From: Streptomyces luteolifulvus
Lineage (GTDB): Bacteria > Actinomycetota > Actinomycetes > Streptomycetales > Streptomycetaceae
Length of the DNA: 64,000 bases
Assembly: GCF_008806595.1 (NCBI RefSeq)
Contig: NZ_VZRB01000003.1
Coordinates: forward strand, 248,001 to 312,000
Reading direction: 5' to 3'
The position numbers and the translations under genes were made by a program. The notes under the pieces were generated by a model that was not told the DNA's origin, searched no databases, and was given only the letters and a program-made list of their open reading frames with translations. The number at the start of each line of letters is the position of its first letter. The stretch's first letter is position 1. Positions 1 to 9,004 of this stretch are shown one piece after another.

Positions 1-414
1 CGTGAAGTCACGCCGGACGAGGTCCTCCTCGATGGAGTCGCCGTACGACACCTCGGGCTTGCGCGAGGTGCGGTCGTAGGCCTCCGACCGATAGGTGGTC
101 ACCTCGATCTGGTAGCCGTCCTTCTGAGCGCCGACGGTGCCGAAGGCAATGCCGACCTCCCAGACGGAGTCCGCCCAGGGCCGCACGATCTTGAGTACGT
201 CCTCGGGGCGGGCGTCGGTCGTGAAGTCCAAGTCGTTGCCGAGCCGGCCGAGCAGCGCGTCCCGGACCGAGCCGCCGACCAGCGCAAGGGAGAACCCGGC
301 CTCCCGGAAGCGGCGGGCGAGGTCGTCGGCGACAGGGGCGACCCGCAGCAGTTCACTCACCGCTCGGTGCTGCACCTGGCTCAGGGCACTGGTTTCTTCG
401 TTGGCGTTCGGCAC
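1..414 (-). CDS. CCA tRNA nucleotidyltransferase (class II poly(A) polymerase/CCA-adding family), 5' part only
   Basis: Only the first 138 codons lie in the window; the gene runs off the left edge. The enzyme adds or repairs the 3' CCA of tRNAs using CTP and ATP. The nucleotidyltransferase signature is visible: GGS at residues 47-49, the metal-binding pair in NDLDFTT (Asp61 and Asp63), and RRDFT at the window edge, which is the usual start of the next conserved block. I chose the GTG at 414 because it opens an uninterrupted frame with a Streptomyces-like N-terminus; a second GTG at 360 (reading MSELLRVAP) is a possible shorter start. It diverges from the DUF6049 gene across a 231-bp gap that must hold both promoters. 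Confidence 0.9.
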   Translation of the reverse strand, partial: MPNANEETSALSQVQHRAVSELLRVAPVADDLARRFREAGFSLALVGGSVRDALLGRLGNDLDFTTDARPEDVLKIVRPWADSVWEVGIAFGTVGAQKDGYQIEVTTYRSEAYDRTSRKPEVSYGDSIEEDLVRRDFT

Positions 415-645
415 AACAGAAGAGGGTACGTGGCCCGGGCGACCGCGAGCGCCTCCATTAAACGTGCACATCCAGCCGTGCAGGCGCCCCGTACGTGCAG
501 GCTCGTTATACCTACACATAACGGACAGCTCGGAGCACTTTCCCGATCTTGCGGAGCAGTCCGCGGCACTTCCCCTTCGCGCGCATCGTTACGATGCGTG
601 GACACACATTCCGACGACCACTGACGACGAGGGACGGACGAACGC

Positions 646-3033
646 GTGGCCGAGGCGGCAGACTTCCAGGGAACGAGTCCCTCACCTGCCCGCCGGTGGC
701 TGCGGCGCACCGGAGCTTTCCTGGCCGCTGCGCCCCTGCTGGCCGGCCTGTTCCAGCTGCCCGCCGCCCCGTCCGTGCACGCCGCGCCGCAGGACTCCCC
801 GAAGGCCGCCAACGGCTCGGGCACGGTGTCCATCAGCCTCGACACGTTCAGCCCGAGTGTCCCCACGGACGGCGACACCCTGACCGTGTCCGGCACGGTG
901 AGGAACACCGGCAAGCAGCCCGTCACGGACGCCCATGTGGGACTGCGCGTGGGGCCCGAGCTGATCACCCGCTCCTCCGTCGACGACGTCTCCAAGAACA
1001 GCACGGACGTCCAGGGCGCCACCGGCACCGAGGTCGGCGGCAAGTACATGGCGGAGTTCCCCAAACTCACTCCGGGCGTCGCCGAGCACTTCTCGATCTC
1101 CGTGCCCGTCGACAAGCTCGACCTGGGCGATGACGGCGTCTACCAGTTCGCCGTCTCCCTGTCCGGGCAGACGCCCGCCCAGCCCTGGGACCAGATGCTG
1201 GGCATCCGGCGCACCTTCCTGCCGTGGCAGCCCGACGAAGCCGACACCAGGACGAAGACGACCTATCTGTGGCCGCTCGTCTCCACCGTCCACATGACGG
1301 CCCAGACGGGATCGAACGAGCAGCAGACGCCGGTCTTCCTCAACGACGACCTCGCCGAGGAGATCGCCCCCGGCGGCCGCCTGGACCAGCTCCTGTCGCT
1401 GGGCAAGGGCCTCGACGTCACCTGGGTGCTCGACCCCGACCTGCTCGCGTCCGTCGACGCGATGACGCGCACCTACGAGGTTCAGGGCGAGGACGGCAGC
1501 ACCACCGCGGGCACCCACCAGGCGCTCGCCAAGCAGTGGCTGGCCGAGCTGCAGGAGGCGGTGGCCGACAAGGAGGTCGTGGCCCTGCCCTTCGCCGACC
1601 CCGACCTGGCCTCCCTCGCCCATAACGGCACGAGCGTCACCGGCTCGCTGAGCCACCTCAAGGAGGCCACCGACGTCGTCGCCAACACGGTGGAGCCGAT
1701 CCTCCACGTGAAACCGGTCACCGACTTCGCCTGGCCGATGAACGGCGCCGTCGACCCGTCGATCATCAAGGTCGCCACCTCCGCCGGCGCCGACAAGGTG
1801 ATAGCCCGCAGCGACAGCCTGGAAGAGAACGGCGGCCTGCCGTACACGCCCTCCGCGCCCCGCCCCATCGGCGGCGGCACCACGGCGGTCGTCGCGGACG
1901 CCCGGATGTCGACGGCGTTCCAGGGCGACCTGACGAAGGCCTCCACCTCCACGCTCGCCGTACAGCGGTTCCTGGCCCAGAGCCTGGCCCTCAACATCCA
2001 GACCGGCAAACAGCGCAGCATCGTCGTCGCCCCGCAGCGCATGCTCTCGGCGCGCCAGGCGCAGGCGATGGCCGGGGCGATCACCGCCCTCCAGGGCGGG
2101 AACTGGTCCGAGTCCCAGAACCTCACGGCGGCCGCCAAGGCCGAGCCGGATCCGGGTGCCACGACGAAGGTGCCGTCCACGTCCGAGTACCCCTCCTCCC
2201 TGCGCAAGAAGGAGCTGCCGCGAGCGGCCTTCGAGAAGATCGCGAGCACACAGGACGCACTTGACAACTTCAAGGTGATCCTCAACGACGAGTCCCGGGT
2301 GGTGACCCCCTTCGGGCGGGCCATGAACCGTGAGATGTCCGCGTCCTGGCGTGGTCACGCGGCCGATGCGACCGGCTATCGCGACGGTGTGAAGCTCTAT
2401 CTCGACGGCCTGACCGCCCAGGTCAAGCTGATCGACAAGTCCGACACCAAGCTCTCCGGCCGCAGCGCCACCATCCCCGTGACCGTGCAGAACAACCTGG
2501 TGCAGGGCGTCGAGCACCTGGTGCTGCGGCTCACCTCGACCAGCCCGCGCCTCCAGATCGGCGGGGACGCATACGAGGAACAGCCCGTCACGGTCTCCGG
2601 CGGGCACAGCCAGACAGTGAAGTTCACCACGACGGCCAAGGCCAACGGCCAGGCCACGGTGATCGCCCAGCTGTACACGGAGGACGGCCAGAAGTACGGC
2701 GACGCCGTCACCTTCGACGTGAAGGTCACCGAGTTCACGGCCACCGTGATGCTGGTCATCGGCGGCGGTTTCCTGCTGCTCGTCCTGGCCGGTTTCCGGA
2801 TGTACACGCAGCGCAAACGCGCTGCCGCCCGCGAGGCCGAGGCAACCGGTCCGGACGGGACGGACGAGTCGGTGGCAGAGCCGGAGAACCCCGAGGCCCC
2901 CGATGACCGTCTCAAGGAGGAGTCGGGCACCCGGACCGGGGCAGACGACCCGGAGCAGCCGAGTGACCCGGCACCGGACACCCCAGCGGAAAGCGCCGAC
3001 CCGTCCGGCACGGGTGAGAGAGTGGACCGTTGA
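646..3033 (+). CDS. DUF6049 family secreted or membrane-anchored protein
   Basis: A 795-residue protein of unknown biochemical function. Residues about 18-50 form a Sec-type signal (twin Arg and Trp, then an Ala/Leu-rich core and an AHAAP-like cleavage area, here VHAAP). A long extracellular region follows, with Ig-like patches at both ends (for example the early stretch with DTLTVSGTVRNTGKQPV). One membrane span lies at about 699-722, followed by an Arg/Lys stop-transfer stretch and a disordered acidic, Pro-rich cytoplasmic tail. The GTG start at 646 is the first in frame. It sits 44 bp upstream of murJ on the same strand, so co-transcription with the lipid II flippase is likely and a cell-envelope role is inferred. 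The family assignment is from recognition of the sequence and its position next to murJ. Confidence 0.8.
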   Translation: MAEAADFQGTSPSPARRWLRRTGAFLAAAPLLAGLFQLPAAPSVHAAPQDSPKAANGSGTVSISLDTFSPSVPTDGDTLTVSGTVRNTGKQPVTDAHVGLRVGPELITRSSVDDVSKNSTDVQGATGTEVGGKYMAEFPKLTPGVAEHFSISVPVDKLDLGDDGVYQFAVSLSGQTPAQPWDQMLGIRRTFLPWQPDEADTRTKTTYLWPLVSTVHMTAQTGSNEQQTPVFLNDDLAEEIAPGGRLDQLLSLGKGLDVTWVLDPDLLASVDAMTRTYEVQGEDGSTTAGTHQALAKQWLAELQEAVADKEVVALPFADPDLASLAHNGTSVTGSLSHLKEATDVVANTVEPILHVKPVTDFAWPMNGAVDPSIIKVATSAGADKVIARSDSLEENGGLPYTPSAPRPIGGGTTAVVADARMSTAFQGDLTKASTSTLAVQRFLAQSLALNIQTGKQRSIVVAPQRMLSARQAQAMAGAITALQGGNWSESQNLTAAAKAEPDPGATTKVPSTSEYPSSLRKKELPRAAFEKIASTQDALDNFKVILNDESRVVTPFGRAMNREMSASWRGHAADATGYRDGVKLYLDGLTAQVKLIDKSDTKLSGRSATIPVTVQNNLVQGVEHLVLRLTSTSPRLQIGGDAYEEQPVTVSGGHSQTVKFTTTAKANGQATVIAQLYTEDGQKYGDAVTFDVKVTEFTATVMLVIGGGFLLLVLAGFRMYTQRKRAAAREAEATGPDGTDESVAEPENPEAPDDRLKEESGTRTGADDPEQPSDPAPDTPAESADPSGTGERVDR

Positions 3034-3077
3034 GGATGTCGTGGCCGGTGGGCCCGGGACGATGAGGTGGGGTAACC

Positions 3078-5321
3078 ATGAACGCGCCGTACGACGGTGA
3101 CCGCGGCCAGGCCGCGGGCAGCTCGGGCCACCCCGAGGGCCCGCCGCCCGAGCACGGCCAGGTACCGCCGCAGCCTCCCGCGGACATGTACCTCCAGGAC
3201 GCCTACGACCAGGACCCCTATCGGGCACAGGACCCCCACGCCCAGGACCCGGTCGCCGAGGCCCTCTACGACCGTGCCGCCCACCCCCCGCCGCCTCCGG
3301 GCACGTACCAGCCCCAGCAGCCGCTCTACGCACAGCCGCCCCAGTCGCCGTACGCCCCCGACCCGCAGGTGTGGGCGCAGACCCCGGCGCCCGAACCGGA
3401 GGGCCCGACGCAGTACCTGCCCTACGGCGACGACCCCCGTACGACCCGGTTCGTGGGCGTCGACGACCTCGTGACCCAGGCCGGCGGGGAACGCCATGAG
3501 CCGGACGCCTTCGCGCACCTCTTCCGCGACCAGCAGCAGGGCGGCGGGCGTCCGCCGACGGACCACCCGTCGGTGCCCGGCCCGGCCCAGGCACCGACCG
3601 CGGGGCAGTACCCGCCGGAGGCCCCGCCTGTCGCGGCCGAGGCCCCCGCTCCGGCTCCCACAGACACTCCCGCACCGACGGCGAAGAAGGGCGGCCGCGC
3701 CTCGGGCCTGCTGAAGTCGAGCGCCGTCATGGCGGCGGGCACGATGGTCTCCCGCCTCACCGGCTTCATCCGCTCCGCGCTGATCGTTTCGGCGCTGGGC
3801 GTCGGCTTCCTCGGCGATGCCTTCCAGGTGGCCTACCAGCTGCCGACGATGATCTACATCCTGACCGTCGGCGGCGGCCTGAACTCCGTCTTCGTGCCAC
3901 AGCTCGTTCGTGCCATGAAGGAGGACGACGACGGTGGCGAGGCATACGCCAACCGTCTGCTGACCCTGGTGATGGTGGCCCTGGCCGCGCTCACCGGGCT
4001 TGCGATGTTCGCCGCGCCGCTCCTGGTCCGCATGCTGGCCAACCCCGTAGCCAGCGACCCCGCGGCCAACGAGGTCGCCGTCACCTTCACCCGCTACTTC
4101 CTGCCCTCGATCTTCTTCATGGGCATCCATGTGGTGATGGGACAGATCCTCAACGCGCGCGGCAAGTTCGGCGCGATGATGTGGACGCCGGTCCTGAACA
4201 ACATCGTCATCATCGTGACGCTCGGCATGTTCCTCTGGGTGTACGGCACCGCCGCCCACTCCGGCATGCAGGTCACGACCATTCCGGCGGAGGGCCAGCG
4301 GCTTCTCGGAGTCGGTGTGCTGCTCGGTCTGGTCGTGCAGGCCCTGGCGATGATCCCCTACCTGCGCGAGACCGGATTCAGGATGCGGTTGCGCTTCGAC
4401 TGGAAGGGGCACGGCCTCGGCAAGGCCGCGATGCTCGCCAAGTGGACCGTCCTGTTCGTACTCGCCAACCAGGCGGGCGCCATGGTGGTGGTCCAGCTGT
4501 CCACCGCCGCGGGCAAGACGTCCGATGTCGACGGCACCGGCTTCGCCGCCTACGCCAACGCCCAGCTGATCTGGGGCCTGCCGCAGGCCATCATCACCGT
4601 CTCCCTGATGGCGGCCCTGCTGCCGCGGATCTCGCGCTCGGCGGCCGACGGGGACGGCGGCGCGGTCCGCGACGACATCTCCCAGGGCCTGCGGACCACC
4701 GCGGTCGCGATCGTGCCGATCGCCTTCGGCTTCCTCGCCCTCGGCGTCCCCATGTGCACGCTGATCTTCGGCTCCTCCGGCACCAGCGAGGCCACCAACA
4801 TGGGCTTCATGCTGATGGCCTTCGGCCTCGGCCTGATCCCGTACTCCGTGCAGTACGTCGTCCTGCGGGCCTTCTACGCCTACGAGGACACCCGGACCCC
4901 CTTCTACAACACGGTCATCGTGGCCGCGGTCAACGCCGGCGCCTCGGTGCTCTGCTACGTCGTCCTCCCGTCCCGCTGGGCCGTGGTCGGCATGGCCGCC
5001 GCATACGGTCTCGCCTACGCGATCGGCGTCGGCGTCGCCTGGAACCGGCTGCGCAAGCGGCTGCGCGGGGACCTGGACGGCGCCCGCGTACTGCGGACGT
5101 ACGCCCGGCTCGGCATCGCCTCGGTTCCCGCAGCGCTGCTGGCGGGCGCGGCCTGCTACGGGATCGGCACCACGCTCGGTCAGGGCGTCTTCGGCTCCTT
5201 CACGGCGCTGTTGGTCGGCGGGGCCGTACTGCTCGGAATCTTCTACGTCGCCGCGCGCCGCATGCGTATCGAGGAGCTGAACTCGCTTGTGGGCATGGTC
5301 CGTGGACGCCTGGGGCGGTGA
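3078..5321 (+). CDS. murJ: Lipid II flippase MurJ (MviN)
   Basis: 747 residues. It moves the peptidoglycan precursor lipid II across the cytoplasmic membrane. About 200 residues at the N-terminus are a Pro/Gln/Tyr-rich disordered tail, an actinobacterial extra. The MOP-superfamily core starts near residue 205 with the typical sequence AAGTMVSRLTGFIRS, followed by about 14 hydrophobic spans. Conserved MurJ stretches include the GGGLNSVFVPQ region and the RAFYAYEDTRTP motif. The ATG at 3078 has GAGG/GGGG upstream. The protein lacks the C-terminal pseudokinase fused to it in mycobacteria; that domain is encoded by the next gene. Confidence 0.95.
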   Translation: MNAPYDGDRGQAAGSSGHPEGPPPEHGQVPPQPPADMYLQDAYDQDPYRAQDPHAQDPVAEALYDRAAHPPPPPGTYQPQQPLYAQPPQSPYAPDPQVWAQTPAPEPEGPTQYLPYGDDPRTTRFVGVDDLVTQAGGERHEPDAFAHLFRDQQQGGGRPPTDHPSVPGPAQAPTAGQYPPEAPPVAAEAPAPAPTDTPAPTAKKGGRASGLLKSSAVMAAGTMVSRLTGFIRSALIVSALGVGFLGDAFQVAYQLPTMIYILTVGGGLNSVFVPQLVRAMKEDDDGGEAYANRLLTLVMVALAALTGLAMFAAPLLVRMLANPVASDPAANEVAVTFTRYFLPSIFFMGIHVVMGQILNARGKFGAMMWTPVLNNIVIIVTLGMFLWVYGTAAHSGMQVTTIPAEGQRLLGVGVLLGLVVQALAMIPYLRETGFRMRLRFDWKGHGLGKAAMLAKWTVLFVLANQAGAMVVVQLSTAAGKTSDVDGTGFAAYANAQLIWGLPQAIITVSLMAALLPRISRSAADGDGGAVRDDISQGLRTTAVAIVPIAFGFLALGVPMCTLIFGSSGTSEATNMGFMLMAFGLGLIPYSVQYVVLRAFYAYEDTRTPFYNTVIVAAVNAGASVLCYVVLPSRWAVVGMAAAYGLAYAIGVGVAWNRLRKRLRGDLDGARVLRTYARLGIASVPAALLAGAACYGIGTTLGQGVFGSFTALLVGGAVLLGIFYVAARRMRIEELNSLVGMVRGRLGR

Positions 5322-5439
5322 GGCGGGGGTACGCGCACAACCATCGTCCGCCATCGTGTGTCGTGCATAGCGGCGGACTGTGGGCACAATTGGATTCCGC
5401 GTCACATGGCGCGCATTGGATGGGGAGGCAGGAACGACG

Positions 5440-7137
5440 GTGGCGGAACGGAGCACGGCTGCCGTCGACGTGGCAGACAACAGCGGTGACGAGCCGCTGA
5501 CCGCCAAGGCGGACCAGTCCACGGCCGACGGGGAGGCCCAGAACCGGGAGCGGGACACGGACAACGTCGAGGCACAGGGGAGTGGCGGGACCGAGAGTCC
5601 CGGAAAGGTCTCACCACCCGAGCTGCACAGCGGCCACAAACTCGCCAGACGCTACCGTCTCGAGGAGTGCGTCACTCGTCTGGACGGTTTCAGCAGCTGG
5701 CGTGCGGTCGACGAGAAGCTCCGTCGTGCCGTCGGCGTCCATATCCTGCCCGCGGACCACACACGGGCCCGTTCCGTCCTTGCAGCGGCCCGTTCCTCCG
5801 CACTCCTCGGCGATCCCCGGTTCGTCCAGGTCCTGGACGCCGTCGAGGAGAACGACCTCGTCTACGTCGTCCACGAGTGGCTTCCCGACGCGACCGAGCT
5901 GACCACGCTCCTCGCTCCCGGTCCGCTGGAGGCGTACGACGCCTACCAGTTGGTCAGTCAGGTCGCCTCGGCCATGGCCGCCGCCCATCGCGAGGGCCTC
6001 GCCCATCTGCGCCTGAATCCGAACTCGGTGCTGCGTACCTCGAGCGGGCAGTGGCGCATCCGCGGACTCGCCGTCAATGCCGCGCTGCGCGGCATCAGTT
6101 CGGGCACACCCCAGCGCACCGACACGGAGGCGATCGGCGCCCTGCTGTACGCGGCGCTCACCCAGCGCTGGCCGTACGAAAGTGACGCCTACGGTCTGTC
6201 GGGCCTGCCCAAGGACGTCGGCCTCATCCCGCCCGACCAGGTGCGCGCCGGAGTCCATCGCGGGCTGTCCGAGCTCTCCATGCGGGCCCTCGCCAACGAC
6301 GGCGCGACCGCCTCCCGTCATGAGTCGCCGTGCACGACACCGGAGGAACTCGTGAAGGCGATCGGCGAGATGCCCCGCATCCGCCCGCCGGAGCCGGCGT
6401 TCGCCGCCCCGCCCGAATACCAGCGCACAACGTACCAGCAGGGCTCGTACGGCCGCCCCGCATCGCACCCGGGCGCCACGCAGCCGGTGCCGCCGCCTCC
6501 CGCCCCACTGCAGAGCCGTACGGGCAAGGTCCTCAAATGGGCCGTCTCGGCACTGCTCATCGCCGCGCTCGGTCTTGGCAGCTGGCAGCTGGCGGACGCG
6601 CTCATGGACCAGGGCAAGAAGTCCGACGACACCAACCAGACCCAGCCGACGGACGGCAACGACAAGAGCTCGAAGAAGCCTGCGACTGCCGGCAAGCCGG
6701 TCCCGATCAGCGAAGTCCACGACTTCGACCCCTTCGGCGACCAGTCCGAGAAGCCGGGTGACGTGGGGAAGGTCTTCGACTCCAGCACCGCGACCTACTG
6801 GCAGACGGACTTCTACACGAGCGCCGACTTCGGCCGGCTGAAGTCGGGGCTCGGAGTCGTCCTCGACCTCGGCAAGGTCCAGCAGGTCGGGAAGGTGACC
6901 GTGACCTTCGTGGGTGACACGTCGGTCGAACTCCTCACCGCGGGCACGGACGCGGCTTCCATGCCGGCCTCGTTCGACGCCTACACCAAGGCTGCCGAGG
7001 GCTCGGGCACGACCGTGTCGCTCAAGCCCGGCAAGTCCGTGAAGAGCCGGTACCTGCTGCTGTGGCTGACCAACCTGCCGTTGCAGGACGACGGGCAGTA
7101 TCGCGGCAGAGTGGCGGACATCAAGGTGACGAGCTGA
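5440..7137 (+). CDS. MurJ-associated membrane pseudokinase with C-terminal beta-sandwich domain
   Basis: 565 residues from the GTG at 5440, which has GGGGAGG upstream; a longer frame opens at 5380 but lacks a better ribosome site. Residues about 66-305 follow the protein-kinase fold, but all catalytic landmarks are changed. The ATP lysine position reads VGVHIL, the HRD loop reads HLRLNPNSVL, and DFG reads RGLAVN. It is therefore a pseudokinase. A membrane span at about 362-388 is followed by a discoidin-like extracellular domain (about 420-565; ATYWQTDFYTSADFG, then LGKVQQVGKVTVTF). In Mycobacterium tuberculosis the equivalent modules are fused to MviN, and the phosphorylated pseudokinase recruits the FHA protein FhaA. 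By analogy this protein probably couples PknB signalling to MurJ. An fhaA gene lies at 51.5 kb. Confidence 0.8.
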   Translation: MAERSTAAVDVADNSGDEPLTAKADQSTADGEAQNRERDTDNVEAQGSGGTESPGKVSPPELHSGHKLARRYRLEECVTRLDGFSSWRAVDEKLRRAVGVHILPADHTRARSVLAAARSSALLGDPRFVQVLDAVEENDLVYVVHEWLPDATELTTLLAPGPLEAYDAYQLVSQVASAMAAAHREGLAHLRLNPNSVLRTSSGQWRIRGLAVNAALRGISSGTPQRTDTEAIGALLYAALTQRWPYESDAYGLSGLPKDVGLIPPDQVRAGVHRGLSELSMRALANDGATASRHESPCTTPEELVKAIGEMPRIRPPEPAFAAPPEYQRTTYQQGSYGRPASHPGATQPVPPPPAPLQSRTGKVLKWAVSALLIAALGLGSWQLADALMDQGKKSDDTNQTQPTDGNDKSSKKPATAGKPVPISEVHDFDPFGDQSEKPGDVGKVFDSSTATYWQTDFYTSADFGRLKSGLGVVLDLGKVQQVGKVTVTFVGDTSVELLTAGTDAASMPASFDAYTKAAEGSGTTVSLKPGKSVKSRYLLLWLTNLPLQDDGQYRGRVADIKVTS

Positions 7138-7175
7138 CCCACTGCCCGTCCACTCCCGTACGAATTACTGTTTCC

Positions 7176-7919
7176 TTGACGGCAGGGTCGGGGGCGAGAG
7201 GTGATCACATCGACACCGAGGCAACAGATGCGGACCTGCTCGCTCGCCACGTCGAAGGCGACCCCGACGCCTTCGGTGAGCTCGTCCGGCGGCATCGCGA
7301 CCGGCTCTGGGCGGTGGCCCTGCGGACCCTCGGGGACCGCGAGGAGGCCGCTGACGCGGTGCAGGACGCCCTTGTCTCCGCCTACCGGGCCGCCCACACC
7401 TTCCGCGGCCAGTCGGCCGTCACGACCTGGCTTCACCGGATCACGGTGAACGCCTGTCTCGACCGTGCCCGCAAGGCGGCTTCGCGCAAGACCTCTCCGG
7501 TCGACGACACCGAGCGCCTGGAACAACTCCTGGAGCCGCACGAGTCGGCCTCGGCGCCGGCGGAGCGCAACGACCTGCATCGCCAGCTCCTCGAGGCGCT
7601 CGGCACCCTTCCCCCCGACCAGCGGGCCGCCCTCGTCCTCGTCGACATGCAGGGCTATCCCGTCGCCGAAGCGGCCCGGATGCTCGATGTCCCCACCGGC
7701 ACGGTGAAGAGCCGCTGTGCGCGCGGCAGAGCCAGACTGCTGCCCCTGCTGACCCATCTACGGCCGGAAAGTTCCGGTGACAGCAAGGAACCGGCCCCGG
7801 GACGGAACCGGGCGCAGGGGACATCCGTCCCACCCGCAGCGGGACCGCGGAAAACGGATCCGCCGGATACCGGGCCAAGTGATTCAGCTGCAGTGAAGGG
7901 CGGAGGTGGGCGAGCGTGA
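7176..7919 (+). CDS. sigM: ECF RNA polymerase sigma factor, SigM-type by synteny
   Basis: The two ECF regions are clear. Sigma-2 includes DAFGELVRRHRDRLW and the stretch from DREEAADAVQDAL to TWLHRITVNACLD. Sigma-4 includes LPPDQRAALVLVDMQGYPVAEAA and the helix-turn-helix GTVKSRCARGRARL. The start is uncertain: an in-frame TTG at 7176 gives 247 residues, while a GTG at 7062 would overlap the previous gene by 76 bp. The strong ribosome-site-like GGGGGCGAGAGG at about 7190-7201 suggests initiation could even be slightly further in. The 3' end overlaps the anti-sigma gene by 4 bp. The name follows the mycobacterial order mviN-sigM-rsmA-trxB; an unrelated Streptomyces sigma factor also carries this name. 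Confidence 0.85.
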   Translation: MTAGSGARGDHIDTEATDADLLARHVEGDPDAFGELVRRHRDRLWAVALRTLGDREEAADAVQDALVSAYRAAHTFRGQSAVTTWLHRITVNACLDRARKAASRKTSPVDDTERLEQLLEPHESASAPAERNDLHRQLLEALGTLPPDQRAALVLVDMQGYPVAEAARMLDVPTGTVKSRCARGRARLLPLLTHLRPESSGDSKEPAPGRNRAQGTSVPPAAGPRKTDPPDTGPSDSAAVKGGGGRA

Positions 7920-8836
7920 CATCCTCGACGGACGCGTCCGGGCACCCGGATGTCGCGGAGATCTCCGACCTCACCGAAGGCCTGCTCCCGCCGTCCCGGA
8001 CCTCGGACGTACGGCAGCACCTGGACGAGTGCGACCTGTGCGCCGATGTCCATGCGTCGCTGGAGGAGATCCGGGGGCTGCTCGGGACGCTCCCGGGACC
8101 GCCCCGCATGCCCGCCGATGTCGCGGGGCGGATCGATGCCGCCCTTGCCGCGGAGGCCCTGCTCCACGCCACCACACCCGATGCCCTGGACACACCGGCG
8201 CCCGCCGCATCGTCCCGGACCGCGCCCGACGCGGACGACGGCACGCGTGTTTCACGTGAAACACCGGCCACGGCGGACCGCCCTTCGGGCCACGCCCGCA
8301 CCTCGACCACGGGACCGGGCCGCAAGGAACGCAAGAGGGGAGGGCGCCGCAGGGTCGCCGTCCTGGGCGCTGTCTTCACGGCCGCCGCCCTGGGACTCGG
8401 CTCCCTGCTGGTGTCGTCCCTCGGCGGCGGGCCATCCGGTCCTGCGGTGGGCGAGCAGGAGGCCGCCTCGGACACGTTCTCCGCGGGAAAGCTGGAGCAG
8501 CAGGTCGCCGACCTCCTCGCCAAGGGCCAGAAGTCGGTGGACGGCTCCCGTACTCCGCAGGGCCTGGGCGTGGAGAGCAATGCCGGTACCGACTCCCCCA
8601 GGGTCCTCAAAAAACCCACGGTTCCCGAATGCGTCCGGCAAGGCATCGGCCGCAACGACGCGGCACTCGCCACCGAGAAGGGCACCTATCAGGGGAAGGA
8701 CGCACTGCTCGTGGTGCTGCCCGACGCGTCCGGCACCCCCCGGGTCACGGCGTACATCGTCGACGCGACCTGTGTGGACCATCCGTCGTCCGCCAAGGCC
8801 GAGGTTCTGCTGAAGAAGTCCTACGCGCGCTCCTGA
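7916..8836 (+). CDS. Zinc-type transmembrane anti-sigma factor for the upstream ECF sigma factor
   Basis: 306 residues. The N-terminus carries the ZAS signature H-x3-C-x2-C (His35, Cys39, Cys42, in HLDECDLC), followed by a linker and one membrane span at about 145-170. The C-terminal domain is predicted to be extracytoplasmic. The GTG start overlaps the sigma gene stop, which is the usual coupled sigma/anti-sigma arrangement and sets stoichiometry. The protein presumably sequesters the sigma factor at the membrane until an envelope or thiol signal. An exact parS site lies inside the coding sequence at 8249-8262, so part of the linker sequence is constrained by ParB binding. Confidence 0.85.
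   Translation: MTSSTDASGHPDVAEISDLTEGLLPPSRTSDVRQHLDECDLCADVHASLEEIRGLLGTLPGPPRMPADVAGRIDAALAAEALLHATTPDALDTPAPAASSRTAPDADDGTRVSRETPATADRPSGHARTSTTGPGRKERKRGGRRRVAVLGAVFTAAALGLGSLLVSSLGGGPSGPAVGEQEAASDTFSAGKLEQQVADLLAKGQKSVDGSRTPQGLGVESNAGTDSPRVLKKPTVPECVRQGIGRNDAALATEKGTYQGKDALLVVLPDASGTPRVTAYIVDATCVDHPSSAKAEVLLKKSYARS
8249..8262. promoter_or_regulatory. parS (ParB-binding site), exact
   Basis: Exact 14-bp palindrome GTTTCACGTGAAAC, inside the anti-sigma gene. ParB binds it to build the partition complex near oriC. Confidence 0.95.
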
Positions 8837-8907
8837 GGACAAACGCTTCGCCTGCGTGCTGCGTGGTGTCCCGCACGGTCCGGTGTCTCCGTGTGCCCGG
8901 ACACAGT

Positions 8908-8934
8908 GGGAATGCGCGCCCCGTAGGATCCGTT
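8908..8934 (+). promoter_or_regulatory. SigR-type thiol-stress promoter of trxB-trxA
   Basis: GGGAAT at 8908-8913, an 18-bp spacer, then GTT at 8932-8934, matching the SigR consensus GGAAT-N18/19-GTT. trxBA is a known SigR target in S. coelicolor. The site lies about 70 bp before the trxB start. Confidence 0.85.
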
Positions 8935-9004
8935 GGGTGGGGTGAGAGTCCCGAGAAGGGCTCCCGCCGGACCTTCGACGCAGTCCAGAGACGAGGAACA
9001 AGCC

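Noticed and set aside
1701..1714. parS-like sequence ending in CCACGTGAAAC inside the DUF6049 gene
   Set aside because: Three mismatches in the left half; unlikely to bind ParB.
682..3675. 997-codon open frame antisense to the DUF6049 gene
   Set aside because: Shadow frame with Arg/Gly-rich translation and no family resemblance.
2397..5639. 1080-codon open frame antisense to murJ
   Set aside because: Shadow of murJ; no domain recognised and composition typical of antisense high-GC frames.
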